Shown here piece by piece: positions 7,578 to 16,860 of a DNA stretch of 64,000 nt. Below the pieces are notes generated by a model. That model was not told the origin of the DNA and did no database searches. It was given only the letters and a program-made list of their open reading frames with translations. Made by a program: the position numbers and the translations under genes. The DNA is from Proteobacteria bacterium SG_bin6 (GTDB taxonomy: Bacteria > Pseudomonadota > Alphaproteobacteria > Sphingomonadales > Sphingomonadaceae). Each line of letters opens with the position of its first letter. The stretch's first letter is position 1. The DNA lies in contig LWDJ01000023.1 of the NCBI GenBank assembly GCA_002083435.1, positions 1 through 64,000 of the forward strand. The letters are read 5' to 3'.

Positions 7578-9074
7578 TCACCCCGCCGGGGTGCAATCAT
7601 AGCTCACCCATTCGTCGGGCCGCGCCGGCAGGATCGCCCGGATCGCGTCCTGCGCCTGGGCGAGCTCGTTCAATTGCGCGGGGTCGCGGGTGCAGGCCTT
7701 CAGCGTCATCGCCTCGCGCAGCTTGCGCGCGCGCGCCATTTCGCGGGCGCCGAGATAGTAGCGATTCTCGGTATAGATGCCGAGTTCGGGCCGATAATCG
7801 AGCAGCGACACGGTCTGCTCGCCCTGCGGTACCAACAGCCGCTCCCATTTGCGGCCATTCTCGACATATTGGGTGCGGCCGTTGACGCAGCCGTCGCCGC
7901 GCCACTCGAGCGGCATGTCGCGCGGCACGGTCAGGTTGATGCGGCTGCGCGCCGGCACCGGGCGGCAGAGGAGCTTGCCCGCCATCAGCCGCTGCTCCGC
8001 GGGGGTCGCCGCGGCGATGCTTGGCAAGGTGACCGTGCCCGTAGGCCGCAGAAAGAAGGTGAGCAGCGCCGCGATCACCAGCACGCCGCCGCCGACCACC
8101 CAGCCCCGCGCCGGCCGCCCCTGTGACCCCCGCAGCGCGCCCCATCCAGCGAGGCTCGCGCCGAGCACCAGCAGCAGCGTCGCCGCGCCGATGAAGTTCT
8201 CGCGCAGCCACAGCTGGCGCTCGCGCATCGTTTCGATCGCGGCGTCGCGCTTCGCGGCGGCCGCGCTCGCCGCCTTCGCGTCCGCGTCGGCGAGCTGTTC
8301 GGCGCGGGCGGCGGCGGCGGCCTCATCCTGCTTCAGCCGATCGTCGACGCTAACACAGTCGGCGCCTGTGGAGGCGTAGGCCTGCCCCGCCTCGCGCAGG
8401 AAGGCGGCGAATTCGGTGTCGGCGATCGCGAAGCCGAAAGTCGAATCGCCCTCCTCGGCGCGGGTGATCGCCGAATTGACCCCGATCACCCGCCCGCATT
8501 GATCGAGCAGCGGCCCGCCCGAATTGCCGCGCGCGATGCCGGCGGTGTGGAGCAGCACCTCGACGCTCGTCAGCCGCCGGCGCCCGGCATAGCCGCCCTG
8601 GCTGCGCACCGGGCTCAGCGGCTTGATGAAATCGGCGGCGCTCTGCGCGGTCGCGAGATCGACATTGCCCGGATAGCCGAGCGCGACCACCGTCTCACCA
8701 TCGTTCACCGGCCCGGGATAAAGCGTGAGCGGCGGCAGCGCCGCGCCGCTGAATTCGATCAACGCCAGGTCGCGCTTGGGATCATAGGCGATCAGCCGCC
8801 CGCGAAAGCTCTTGTCGCCCTCGCTCGGCACCACCCCGATCACCACATTGTCGGGATAGCGCGCGGCGAGCTCCACGACATGCGCGTTGGTGACGATGCG
8901 GTTCGGCGCGATCGCGAAGCCGCTGCCATGGCCGAAGCCGACAATCTCGCCATCGGTGGAGGCGATGGTGACGACGCGCACGACGCCTCGACCCGCGGTC
9001 GAAATATCATCCGCCCGCGCCGGAGCGGCGAGGCCGAGCAGGAGCAGCAGGGCGAGGAGCAGGCGCGCGATCAT
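7578..9074 (-). CDS. membrane-anchored trypsin-like serine protease
   Basis: A 498-residue protein with an N-terminal signal peptide (MIARLLLALLLLLGLAAPARA) and an S1C/DegP-like protease domain. The triad is visible as His in TNAHVV, Asp in KRDLALIEF and Ser in GNSGGPL. A coiled, Ala-rich segment (about 240-275) precedes two transmembrane helices (about 288-308 and 322-340). A C-terminal domain of about 150 residues follows, with several Cys and no recognised family and no PDZ domain. The protease part would face the periplasm; the arrangement suggests envelope quality control or stress signalling, but the substrate is unknown. Confidence 0.85.
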   Translation of the reverse strand: MIARLLLALLLLLGLAAPARADDISTAGRGVVRVVTIASTDGEIVGFGHGSGFAIAPNRIVTNAHVVELAARYPDNVVIGVVPSEGDKSFRGRLIAYDPKRDLALIEFSGAALPPLTLYPGPVNDGETVVALGYPGNVDLATAQSAADFIKPLSPVRSQGGYAGRRRLTSVEVLLHTAGIARGNSGGPLLDQCGRVIGVNSAITRAEEGDSTFGFAIADTEFAAFLREAGQAYASTGADCVSVDDRLKQDEAAAAARAEQLADADAKAASAAAAKRDAAIETMRERQLWLRENFIGAATLLLVLGASLAGWGALRGSQGRPARGWVVGGGVLVIAALLTFFLRPTGTVTLPSIAAATPAEQRLMAGKLLCRPVPARSRINLTVPRDMPLEWRGDGCVNGRTQYVENGRKWERLLVPQGEQTVSLLDYRPELGIYTENRYYLGAREMARARKLREAMTLKACTRDPAQLNELAQAQDAIRAILPARPDEWVSYDCTPAG

Positions 9075-9114
9075 CGCGTCCTCTTAGCGCGCCCGCCGCC
9101 GCCCCGCCATCGGA

Positions 9115-9402
9115 TCAGACGCGATAGACGCTCACCTCGGTGACGACTCCGCCAACGAACGCCTTGCCCGAACATAGCAAGGCGAGCGCGCCCGGCGGCG
9201 ATACGACGCCTGTAACGACGCGGGCGTGCAACACATCATCGGTCGCGATCGGGACATGCTCGCGATCGAGCAGGATCACGGTCGCCTCGCCATCATTGCC
9301 GATCCTGCTGCACTGGCCCCAGACGATCTCATTTCCCCAGATGATCAGCGACAAGTCGTCCAACGATGAGGATTTGTCCGCTGAGATCGCCTTGATGCTC
9401 AT
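9115..9402 (-). CDS. hypothetical protein, 95 aa
   Basis: A 95-residue soluble protein, beta-rich by eye, with no recognised family. ATG 9402 is preceded by GGAAGGAACAGCC, a usable ribosome binding site. It follows the lipoprotein gene in the same direction with a 19-base gap, so the two are probably co-transcribed. No catalytic motif, signal peptide or membrane segment is visible. Confidence 0.6.
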   Translation of the reverse strand: MSIKAISADKSSSLDDLSLIIWGNEIVWGQCSRIGNDGEATVILLDREHVPIATDDVLHARVVTGVVSPPGALALLCSGKAFVGGVVTEVSVYRV

Positions 9403-9421
9403 GGCTGTTCCTTCCGTCTGT

Positions 9422-10399
9422 TCAGGGCACGGGCGCGGCGGGCGGCGGGGCGGGTGCGGCGGGCGCGGGGATGCCCCAGGCGGTTATCGCCGCTTGAAGA
9501 TCCGCCTTGCTGCACAAGGATTTGGTGATCTGCTCCAGCAAGGCGTCGCGCACCTCGTCCTCGCTGAGCGCCACACCCGCCGCATCCTTCACCGGCACCC
9601 CCGCCTGCGCCGCGATCGCCTGCAACTTGGGCAGGTTGGCGGCGCCGGTAAGCCCGCGCAAATGACTGGCCAGCTGCCCGCGCAGCACGAAGCTGTCGGG
9701 CGCGGGGACACAGGCGCGCGTGGAAGCGACCTTGAACGCGGCCTGGCGCGCATCGTCCGAGGCCGACCGGCTGAGCTTCTGGAGCGCGGTGTCGAGGCTG
9801 GGGGCACCTTCATAAGCGCGCAGGTCGATCAGCGCGATTTCCAGCGGATAGTCGCTGATGGGCTGCTTCATCCCCGTGAGCAGCGCGATCTTGGCCTGAT
9901 CGCGCGCGGCGTTCATCTCGTCGATCAGGGCGGACAGCGTGCGCTCATAAAATACGTCGCGGCTGATCGCGGCGCGGCTGCCGGTAACGGCGGTCGCGCT
10001 CGCGGCCAGGCCACGCGCCGCCCCCGCGCCGGCGACCGAGGCGGCACCGCTCAGTCCGAAGCCGAGAATATCGAGCGCGAGCCCGCTACCCCGAAATTGT
10101 CGCGACAGATGCCGCAAGAATTGCTGGTAGCGGTAATCAATCGCCTGAATCTGCAACCCGATGAATTTATCGCGCGCGAGCTTGGCCTGGGCCAGCTGCG
10201 TTGCCGTGGGGATACCGCTTCTAATCGCGGCGGAAACATCGCCCTGGGCCTTCAGATAGTCATAGTCCTTGGCCTGCTTGAGCACGGGTTTTTCAGAAAT
10301 AGCGGGCTCGGGCCGTGCATCGAAAGACGCGCAAGCTGATAGCATGAACAATGCACTAAAGCAGCCATGCATAGCCGGCGCTCGGCTTCGCATCGTCAT
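9422..10399 (-). CDS. predicted outer-membrane or periplasmic lipoprotein
   Basis: A 325-residue protein with a lipoprotein signal peptide ending in the lipobox LSAC (FSALFMLSAC), so the mature protein should be lipid-anchored at Cys22. The rest is mostly helical, with a glycine/alanine-rich hydrophobic stretch around residues 108-132 and a Pro/Ala-rich C-terminus. No domain is recognised. Downstream and likely co-transcribed is the 95-residue hypothetical gene. The intergenic region 10400-10479 would hold its promoter. Confidence 0.7.
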   Translation of the reverse strand: MTMRSRAPAMHGCFSALFMLSACASFDARPEPAISEKPVLKQAKDYDYLKAQGDVSAAIRSGIPTATQLAQAKLARDKFIGLQIQAIDYRYQQFLRHLSRQFRGSGLALDILGFGLSGAASVAGAGAARGLAASATAVTGSRAAISRDVFYERTLSALIDEMNAARDQAKIALLTGMKQPISDYPLEIALIDLRAYEGAPSLDTALQKLSRSASDDARQAAFKVASTRACVPAPDSFVLRGQLASHLRGLTGAANLPKLQAIAAQAGVPVKDAAGVALSEDEVRDALLEQITKSLCSKADLQAAITAWGIPAPAAPAPPPAAPVP

Positions 10400-10479
10400 T
10401 GAAACGCCTCCCTTATTCAGGGCGTGAACGACATGATCGTTTCACATCATACGCGATCGGCACTTGGTTTGCCATGGAC

Positions 10480-12645
10480 TCACAAGAAATTATACGGGTC
10501 CACATCCACCGTCACGCGCACCTTCGCGGGCCAGGCGAGCGCGCCCAGCCAGTCGCGGATCACCGCCTGCACGTCGAGCGCGCGGCGGGCATGGACCAGC
10601 AGGCGGAAGCGGTGCCGACCGCGCAGCATCGCGAGCGGCGCGGGGGCGGGGCCGAACACTTCCATCCCCTCGGGCGCGGGTGCGCGCTCGCGGATCAGCT
10701 TGGCGCTGAGCTCGGCCGCCACCTTGTCCTCGCTTGATACGATGATCGCGGCGAAGCGCCCGAAGGGCGGCGCCCCCGCCTCGCGCCGGGCCTCGGTCTC
10801 GGCGGCGTAGAACGCCTCGCGGTCGCCCGCCACCAGCGCCTGCAGCACCGGCGCCTTCGGATCATAGCTCTGCAGGAAGACGCGCCCCGGCTTCGCCCCC
10901 CGCCCGGCGCGCCCCGCCACCTGCGCGATCTGCTGGAAGGTGCGCTCCGCCGCGCGCAAATCGCCCCCTTTCAGCGTCAGATCGGCATCGACCACGCCGA
11001 CCAGCGTCAGTTCGGGGAAATGATAGCCCTTGGTGACGAGCTGGGTGCCGATCACCAGATCGATATCGCGCGCCTCCATCCGGTGGACGAATTCGGCGGC
11101 CTTGGCGGGAGACCAGATCGTGTCCGAGGTGACGATCGCGCGCTTGGCCTCGGGCCAGAGCAGCGCCGCTTCATCGGCGATCCGCTCGACGCCCGGGCCG
11201 CAGGCGACGAGCGTATCGGGGTTGGCGCATTCGGGGCAGACCTCCGGCACGCGCTCGATATGGCCGCAGTGGTGGCAGGCGAGCCGCGCGACCAGCCGGT
11301 GCTCGACCATCCAGGCGGTGCAATTGGGGCATTGGAAGCGGTGGCCGCAGGTGCGGCACAAGGTGAGTGGCGCATAGCCGCGCCGGTTGAGGAACAGCAG
11401 CGCCTGCTCGCGCCGCGCCAGCGTCTCGTCGATCGCCTTGACCAGCCGGGGGGAGAGCCAGCGCCCGCGATCGGGCGGCTCGGCGATCAGGTCGATCGCC
11501 GCGATGCTCGGCAGTTGCGCGGGGCCGTAGCGACCGGGGAGCGTCACCTCGGCATAGCGGCCGAGCGCCACCTGATGCCGCGTCTCGATCGCCGGCGTCG
11601 CCGAGGCGAGCACCACCGGGCAGCCTTCAAACTTGCCGCGCATCACCGCCACGTCGCGCGCGTGGTAATGGACGCCCTCTTCCTGCTTGAAGCTCGTCTC
11701 ATGCGCTTCATCGACCACGATCAGCCCGAGCCGGGCATAGGGCAGGAACAGCGCGGAACGCGCGCCCACCGTCACCAGCGCCTCGCCGCTCGCGATCGCG
11801 CGCCAGGCGCGGCGGCGCTGCGACTGGCGCAGGTCCGAATGCCAGGCGACCGGGGCCACGCCGAAGCGCTGGGCAAAGCGCTTTAAAAACGGCTCGGTCA
11901 GCGCGATTTCGGGGAGCAGGACCAGGCTTTGCTTGCCCGCGCGGATCGCCGCCGCAATGGCCTCGAAATAGACCTCGGTCTTGCCCGATCCGGTGACGCC
12001 ATCGAGCAGGATCGGCGCGAAGGCGGCGGCCTGCACCGCGCCGGAGAGCTGGTCCGCCGCCCCGGCTTGCGCAGGAGATAGGGTGGGCGCGGCGTGATCG
12101 GGGTCGGGCGCGTCGAACGGCGCGTCGAGCGCGACTTCCACGCCCTCGATCGCGCCCGCCTTCACCAAGCCCCGGATCACGGCATCGCTCACCCCCGCCG
12201 CCAGCGCCAGCTCGCGCACCAGCCCCTGCCGGTTGGCGATCCGCTCCAGTGCCTGCGCGCGCTGCGGGGTGAGGCGATCGGGCACTTCCCCCGTCGCGCG
12301 ATATTCGAGCACGGTGCGCCCACCATCGAGCGCCGAGGAAGAGGGCATCGCCATCCGCAGCACCGCCGCGAGCGGGGCGAGATAATAATCGGCCGTCCAT
12401 TCGATCAGCCGCCGCAAGGGTGCCCCGATCGGCGGCGCGTCGGCGACGGCGAGCAGATTGCGCAGCCGGTTGTCGCCCACCGGCGCGGCGGGCAGGCGAT
12501 CCTCGTCCCACACCACGCCGAGCAGCTGGCGCGGCCCCAGCGGCGCGGTGACGATGCTGCCGGGCGCGACCGCCATCCCCTGCGGCACCCGGTAATCGAG
12601 CGGCCCCAGCGCATTGTTCATCAGGATCACACGCGCCCGGCCCAT
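10480..12645 (-). CDS. priA: primosomal protein N' (replication restart helicase)
   Basis: PriA reloads the replisome at stalled forks. It has the N-terminal 3'-DNA-end binding domain (LGPLDYRVP), helicase motif I DGVTGSGKTEVY, the DEAH box VVDEAHE, and the zinc-binding region with paired cysteines (CRTCGHRFQCPNC, CHHCGH, CPEC). The final helicase motif is QVAGRAGRG and the protein ends in DPYNFL. It is 721 residues from ATG 12645 (MGRARVILMNN); the longer open frame upstream has no similarity. It is divergent from the transaldolase gene. Confidence 0.96.
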   Translation of the reverse strand: MGRARVILMNNALGPLDYRVPQGMAVAPGSIVTAPLGPRQLLGVVWDEDRLPAAPVGDNRLRNLLAVADAPPIGAPLRRLIEWTADYYLAPLAAVLRMAMPSSSALDGGRTVLEYRATGEVPDRLTPQRAQALERIANRQGLVRELALAAGVSDAVIRGLVKAGAIEGVEVALDAPFDAPDPDHAAPTLSPAQAGAADQLSGAVQAAAFAPILLDGVTGSGKTEVYFEAIAAAIRAGKQSLVLLPEIALTEPFLKRFAQRFGVAPVAWHSDLRQSQRRRAWRAIASGEALVTVGARSALFLPYARLGLIVVDEAHETSFKQEEGVHYHARDVAVMRGKFEGCPVVLASATPAIETRHQVALGRYAEVTLPGRYGPAQLPSIAAIDLIAEPPDRGRWLSPRLVKAIDETLARREQALLFLNRRGYAPLTLCRTCGHRFQCPNCTAWMVEHRLVARLACHHCGHIERVPEVCPECANPDTLVACGPGVERIADEAALLWPEAKRAIVTSDTIWSPAKAAEFVHRMEARDIDLVIGTQLVTKGYHFPELTLVGVVDADLTLKGGDLRAAERTFQQIAQVAGRAGRGAKPGRVFLQSYDPKAPVLQALVAGDREAFYAAETEARREAGAPPFGRFAAIIVSSEDKVAAELSAKLIRERAPAPEGMEVFGPAPAPLAMLRGRHRFRLLVHARRALDVQAVIRDWLGALAWPAKVRVTVDVDPYNFL

Positions 12646-12742
12646 GCGCGCTAGATCGACGCGCGCCGCCGCAAAGGCAAGCTTTCGCCGCGCCGCGCTT
12701 TGGGTTAGGCGGCGCGCGACACCGCTTTGCGAGGGGCCTTCC

Positions 12743-13396
12743 ATGAAATTCTTCGTCGATACCGCCGATACGTCCGAAATTCGCGATCTCGCCGCCTCGG
12801 GCCTTGTCGACGGGGTGACGACCAACCCCTCGCTCATCGCCAAATCGGGCCGGCAATTCCTGGAAGTGGTCGAGGAAATTTGCGGCATCACCGATGGGCC
12901 GGTCTCGGCCGAAGTGGTCGCGCTCGATCATGCCGAAATGATGCGCGAGGCCGAAATCCTGCGGAAAATCGCCGACAATGTGGCGATCAAGGTGCCGCTC
13001 ACCATCGAGGGGCTGAAGACCTGCAAGGCGCTGACCGATGACGGCACGATGGTGAACGTGACGCTGTGCTTCTCCGCCAATCAGGCGCTGCTCGCGGCCA
13101 AGGCGGGGGCGACCTTCATCTCGCCCTTCGTCGGCCGGCACGACGATGTGGGCTTCGACGGGATGGAGCTGATCCGCGACATCCGCCTGATTTACGACAA
13201 TTACGCCTTCGACACCGAAATCCTGGTCGCGAGCGTGCGCCACCCGGTCCACATTCTCGAAAGCGCCCGGATCGGCGCCGACGTGATGACCGCGCCGCCG
13301 GCGGTGATCCGCCAGCTGGTGAAGCACCCGCTGACGGACAAGGGGATCGAGGGGTTCCTCGCGGACTGGGCGAAGACGGGGCAGAGCATCGGGTAA
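12743..13396 (+). CDS. fsa: fructose-6-phosphate aldolase / transaldolase, small (TalC/FSA) type
   Basis: A 217-residue TIM-barrel aldolase beginning MKFFVDTADTSEIRDL. It has the substrate segment TTNPSLIAKSG and the Schiff-base lysine in NVAIKVPLT. This short class (TalC/FSA) may act as transaldolase in the pentose phosphate pathway or as fructose-6-phosphate aldolase; sequence does not settle which. It is transcribed divergently from priA with 97 bases between the starts. The usual neighbour of this gene is priA in sphingomonads, which supports the call. Confidence 0.93.
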   Translation: MKFFVDTADTSEIRDLAASGLVDGVTTNPSLIAKSGRQFLEVVEEICGITDGPVSAEVVALDHAEMMREAEILRKIADNVAIKVPLTIEGLKTCKALTDDGTMVNVTLCFSANQALLAAKAGATFISPFVGRHDDVGFDGMELIRDIRLIYDNYAFDTEILVASVRHPVHILESARIGADVMTAPPAVIRQLVKHPLTDKGIEGFLADWAKTGQSIG

Positions 13397-13440
13397 GGAA
13401 CGGGATTGACCCGGCGCGCGATCCATATAAGGATCCTGAT

Positions 13441-14091
13441 ATGTTCCAGCCCGAGCCACAGCCGAGCGATGCAGCACTTGATCTGATCGCCACGGCGCGC
13501 GGGAGACGTTTCGGCACGATTCTGGCCGATCCGCCCTGGCAGTTCCAGAACCGCACCGGCAAAGTCGCGCCCGAGCATAAGCGCCTCAACCGTTATGGTA
13601 CGATGACGCTGGAGGAGATTTGCGCGCTTCCAGTGGCGAGCATCAGCGCCGATCCGGCGCACCTCTATCTTTGGGTGCCCAATGCGCTGCTTCCCGAAGG
13701 TCTGCGCGTGATGGAGGCCTGGGGCTATCGCTATATTTCGAACATCGTCTGGCATAAAATCCGCAAGGATGGCGGGTCCGATGGGCGCGGCGTCGGCTTT
13801 TACTTTCGTAACGTGATCGAACTGCTGCTGTTCGGGGTGCGCGGCAAGAACGCGCGGACGCTGCCCCCTGGTCGTAGCCAGGTCAATCTTATCGCGTCGC
13901 GCAAGCGCGAGCACAGCCGCAAGCCCGACGAGCAATATCAGATCATCGAGGACTGTAGCTGGGGTCCAAGGCTGGAAATGTTCAGCCGGGGAACGAGACG
14001 CGGCTGGACCGTGTGGGGCAATCAGGCCGACGCCGATTATAAGCCGAGCTGGGATACCTATGGGTATAATTCCGCGGTGGCGGCGGAATAA
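13441..14091 (+). CDS. MT-A70 family DNA adenine N6-methyltransferase
   Basis: A 216-residue SAM-dependent adenine methyltransferase of the MT-A70 class. The catalytic motif DPPW appears in TILADPPWQFQN, followed by the class-typical YGTMTLEEICALP and LYLWVPNALLPEGL segments. AAGGA lies eight bases before ATG 13441. It is tail-to-tail with a BglII-like nuclease, with no bases between the two stops. The pairing suggests it is the protective methylase of a type II restriction system, methylating adenine in the nuclease site. Composition is less GC-rich than the neighbours, consistent with transfer. Confidence 0.92.
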   Translation: MFQPEPQPSDAALDLIATARGRRFGTILADPPWQFQNRTGKVAPEHKRLNRYGTMTLEEICALPVASISADPAHLYLWVPNALLPEGLRVMEAWGYRYISNIVWHKIRKDGGSDGRGVGFYFRNVIELLLFGVRGKNARTLPPGRSQVNLIASRKREHSRKPDEQYQIIEDCSWGPRLEMFSRGTRRGWTVWGNQADADYKPSWDTYGYNSAVAAE

Positions 14092-14685
14092 TCAGCAATC
14101 CTCCACATAAAGCGCGGGAGTAATGGCGAAGGTCAGTACCGGGCATCCGCCCCCGCCGCCGCCCTCGAGCCTCGGCCAGAGCTTGGTGTGATGGGTGGTC
14201 GAAGCGCCATAGCTTTCGCCCTTACCCAGCTGCTTGAAAATCGCCTGAAGCTCGATGGCGCGCGTAATGATCACGCCCACATCGATCACCCGGAGATCGA
14301 ACAAGAGCCGAAAATTGTTCAGATCGCGATCGTAAAAGGGGTCCTTGTTATTCCATTCGACCTCGACACCGACCCGACCCTTGAAGCAATCGACGCTGTG
14401 CGTGGGGCTGGTAAATTCTTGATCGTCAACGATGATCCGGGTGTCGAACTTCTTCGCGCGCCAGCCAAGCTCGTAGAATTGATGGTCGATCCGATCGGCG
14501 ATCGGCGATTTGCGACCACCGGCCGCGATCACTTCCGATTTGAGCAGCCGGAAGTCCCGGAGTATCTCGACAATCTCCCGCCATTCGTCGGGACAGGCGG
14601 TGGTCAGCACACCAGCGGCGTTGCGCCACTCCTTGACATGGTAGTGGCTCCGCAAATCTTCCGGGACCAGATGCAGCGTGCTCAT
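14092..14685 (-). CDS. BglII/BstYI-family type II restriction endonuclease
   Basis: A 197-residue protein with the core of the BglII-like PD-(D/E)XK fold: VGVEVEWNNKDPFYDRDLNN carries the catalytic E-x-E-W-N-x-K and the conserved D-x-D-L-N-N. FRLLFDLRVIDVGVIITRA follows. Known members cut AGATCT (BglII) or RGATCY (BstYI), so a GATC-centred site is plausible but unproven. It is convergent with an MT-A70 methyltransferase that would protect the host. No frameshift is visible; the nuclease should be active. The glycine-rich stretch GGGGGG near the C-terminus is unusual. Confidence 0.85.
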   Translation of the reverse strand: MSTLHLVPEDLRSHYHVKEWRNAAGVLTTACPDEWREIVEILRDFRLLKSEVIAAGGRKSPIADRIDHQFYELGWRAKKFDTRIIVDDQEFTSPTHSVDCFKGRVGVEVEWNNKDPFYDRDLNNFRLLFDLRVIDVGVIITRAIELQAIFKQLGKGESYGASTTHHTKLWPRLEGGGGGGCPVLTFAITPALYVEDC

Positions 14686-14786
14686 GGCACTCGATTAACT
14701 TGCGACGCCTTGGGCGTAAAAAGCAGTCGCCGCCTGAGCGGTATCGCGGGCAGAGCACCGATCGGCCATCGCTCGCCAATATCTGG

Positions 14787-15683
14787 ATGCTAATCTATAG
14801 CGAAAGCGTGAACCTCCCCCCCGCCTTCGCCGCGCATCTCGCGCGCGACAAGCGCCGCTCGCCGCATACGGTGCGCGCCTATCTGGCGAGCGCCGAGCGG
14901 CTGGTCGCTTTCCTCCAGAACCATTGGGGCGGCGCGATCGACGCGGGGGCGCTCGGCCGGCTCTCCGCCGCCGATCTGCGTGCTTTCCTGGCCGCCCGGC
15001 GCGCGGAGGGGCTCGGCAATGCTTCCGCCGCGCGCGAGCTGGCGGCGATCCGCGCGTTCCTGAAGTTCGCCGGCGCGCCCTGCCCGCCGCTCAAGGGGCC
15101 AGCCGTCAAGAAGGGCGTGCCGCGCCCGATCGCGCCGCACGAGGCGGTGGCGCTCGCCGACACGGTCGCCGAGGATGCCGCCGAACCCTGGATCGCCGCG
15201 CGCGACCTCGCGCTGCTGCTGCTGCTCTATGGCGCGGGCCTGCGCATCGGCGAGGCGCTGGCGCTTCCCGGCGCCGCGCTGCCTTTGGGAGAGACGCTCG
15301 CCGTCACCGGCAAGCGCGCCAAGACGCGGATCGTGCCGCTGCTGCCCCAGGTGCGCGCGGCGATCGAGGATTATGCCCGGCGCCTGCCCTATCCGCTCAA
15401 GCCCGACGCGCCACTGTTCCGGGGAGCGAAGGGCGGCGCGCTCAATCCCGGCGTGGTACGGCGCGCGGTGCGGCAGGCGCGGCGCGCGCTCGGGCTGGGC
15501 GAGCGCACCACGCCGCACGCGCTGCGCCACAGCTTCGCGACGCATTTGCTCGGGCGCGGCGCCGATCTGCGCGCGCTGCAGGAGCTGCTCGGCCATGCGA
15601 GCCTCAGCTCGACGCAAATCTACACCCAGGTCGACGCCGCGCAGCTGCTCGACATCTACCGCCACGCGCATCCGCGCGCGTGA
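14787..15683 (+). CDS. xerC: tyrosine recombinase XerC
   Basis: A site-specific recombinase that resolves chromosome dimers at dif with XerD. The N-terminal SAM-like domain includes RSPHTVRAYLASAERL. The catalytic residues are visible: Arg in YGAGLRIGEAL, Lys in TGKRAKTRIVP, the HxLRH box in PHALRHSFATHLL, His in LLGHASLSSTQIY and the Tyr of IYTQV. ATG 14787 gives 298 residues; GTG 14808 is an alternative start. Its chromosomal context with housekeeping genes argues for XerC rather than a mobile-element integrase. Confidence 0.9.
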   Translation: MLIYSESVNLPPAFAAHLARDKRRSPHTVRAYLASAERLVAFLQNHWGGAIDAGALGRLSAADLRAFLAARRAEGLGNASAARELAAIRAFLKFAGAPCPPLKGPAVKKGVPRPIAPHEAVALADTVAEDAAEPWIAARDLALLLLLYGAGLRIGEALALPGAALPLGETLAVTGKRAKTRIVPLLPQVRAAIEDYARRLPYPLKPDAPLFRGAKGGALNPGVVRRAVRQARRALGLGERTTPHALRHSFATHLLGRGADLRALQELLGHASLSSTQIYTQVDAAQLLDIYRHAHPRA

Positions 15684-16664
15684 TCAGGCGCCGCCGCCCG
15701 GCACGGCGCGGCGGCGCAGCGCGCGCGCCTCGAGCAGCTGCCACAGCACCACCACCGGCACGCCGAAGCTCACGTCGCGCGCGCGCTTGACGATCGACAG
15801 CGCCAGCGCCGGCCCCGCCGCGAGCCCGAAGATCGGGCCGAGCAGCGCATAGGCCGCCTCCTGCACCCCGATCCCGCCCGGCACCAGGAAAGCGACGGTG
15901 CGCAGCGCGAAGATCAGCGCCTCGATCGTCAGCACGTCGATCAGCGGCAGCGGGCGGCCCATCGCGTGGAGCGCGATCCAGCCCGCCATCCCCGATCCGA
16001 TCCAGCCGATGAAGTGGAGCAGGAACGCGCTCACCACGCGTCCGCGCCGGCGATAGACCGCGACGAGCTGATCCTGCACCTGGTCGAACGTCGCGAGCGA
16101 GGCCGGCAGCACATGCCCGGCAAGCCCCTTGGCGATGCGCAGCATCGGCCGTTGAGCGAAGGTGAATGCGGCCATCAGCCCCGCCATCGCTGCCGCGCCG
16201 GCGAGCACCGGCGGCAGCACCGCGCCATGCCCCTCCAGCCGCGTCAGCAGCACCACGACCCCGAACAGCGTGAACAGCAACTGCCCGGCGAGCTCGGTCG
16301 TCTGGTCGGCGATCATCCCGGCATAGAGCGGCGCGGGCGGCACCCCCGCCGTCACCGCCGCGCGCGCGCCGATCACGATGCCGCCCACTTGCGAGAAAGG
16401 CAGCACCTCGCTCGACGCATCGCGCACCGTGCGCGCCCAGATCAGCGAAGCGATCGCCCGGCGCGGCACGCCCGGCGTCACCAGCCACCAGCAAAAGCCG
16501 AGCAAGCCGAACACCAGGAATTGCCAGGCGACCAGCGCCGCCAGCCCGCCGACCCCGGCGACGCCCACCGCGTGCAGCACCTCCGCCCAGCCATTGGCGC
16601 CGATCAGCCACAGCGCGAGCGCGAGGCCGGCGATGGTGAGGATCAGGGCGAGATAGCGGAGCAT
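15684..16664 (-). CDS. hpnL: hopanoid-associated membrane protein HpnL
   Basis: A 326-residue integral membrane protein of the lysylphosphatidylglycerol synthase TM-region (UPF0104) superfamily, with about seven or eight hydrophobic segments. Recognised features are RDASSEVLPFSQVGGIVIG and VPGGIGVQEAAYALLGPI, the two re-entrant motifs of the family. HpnL belongs to hopanoid clusters and is presumed to handle hopanoid or precursor transfer across the membrane; the biochemical role is not established. It lies downstream of hpnJ on the same strand, separated by a REP-like element. Confidence 0.88.
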   Translation of the reverse strand: MLRYLALILTIAGLALALWLIGANGWAEVLHAVGVAGVGGLAALVAWQFLVFGLLGFCWWLVTPGVPRRAIASLIWARTVRDASSEVLPFSQVGGIVIGARAAVTAGVPPAPLYAGMIADQTTELAGQLLFTLFGVVVLLTRLEGHGAVLPPVLAGAAAMAGLMAAFTFAQRPMLRIAKGLAGHVLPASLATFDQVQDQLVAVYRRRGRVVSAFLLHFIGWIGSGMAGWIALHAMGRPLPLIDVLTIEALIFALRTVAFLVPGGIGVQEAAYALLGPIFGLAAGPALALSIVKRARDVSFGVPVVVLWQLLEARALRRRAVPGGGA

Positions 16665-16713
16665 GGGGTCAAGACATTCTCTTGGGCCGGGCGCTTTGGC
16701 GGCTGAGTTGCCT

Positions 16714-16850
16714 CAAGCTCCTCCCCCGGCGGGGGAGGTGGCAGTCGCGACAGCGACCGACGGAGGGGTGTCCCCGGCAATTCGAGGGCGGATGCCCCTC
16801 CACCGCGCTCCGCGCGGTCCCCCTCCCCAGCGGAGCTGGGGAGGATTTTA
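16714..16850. repeat. compound inverted repeat (REP-like) between hpnJ and hpnL
   Basis: Two hairpins lie head to tail: CTCCCCCGGCGGGGGAG near 16720 and CCTCCCCAGCGGAGCTGGGGAGG near 16823. Between them is the motif GGTGGCAGTCGCGACAGCGACCGACGGAGGGG, here split as GGTGGCAGTCGCGACAGCG and ACCGACGGAGGGG, which has its own dyad. This composite layout is common in sphingomonad intergenic regions and is dispersed rather than gene-specific. Confidence 0.75.
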
Positions 16851-16860
16851 GGAGCCGTCC

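Noticed and set aside
14787..15683. Tyrosine recombinase next to the restriction-modification pair, considered as a mobile-island integrase
   Set aside because: The sequence is a typical short XerC with housekeeping neighbours, no tRNA or att repeats; coincidence is more likely.
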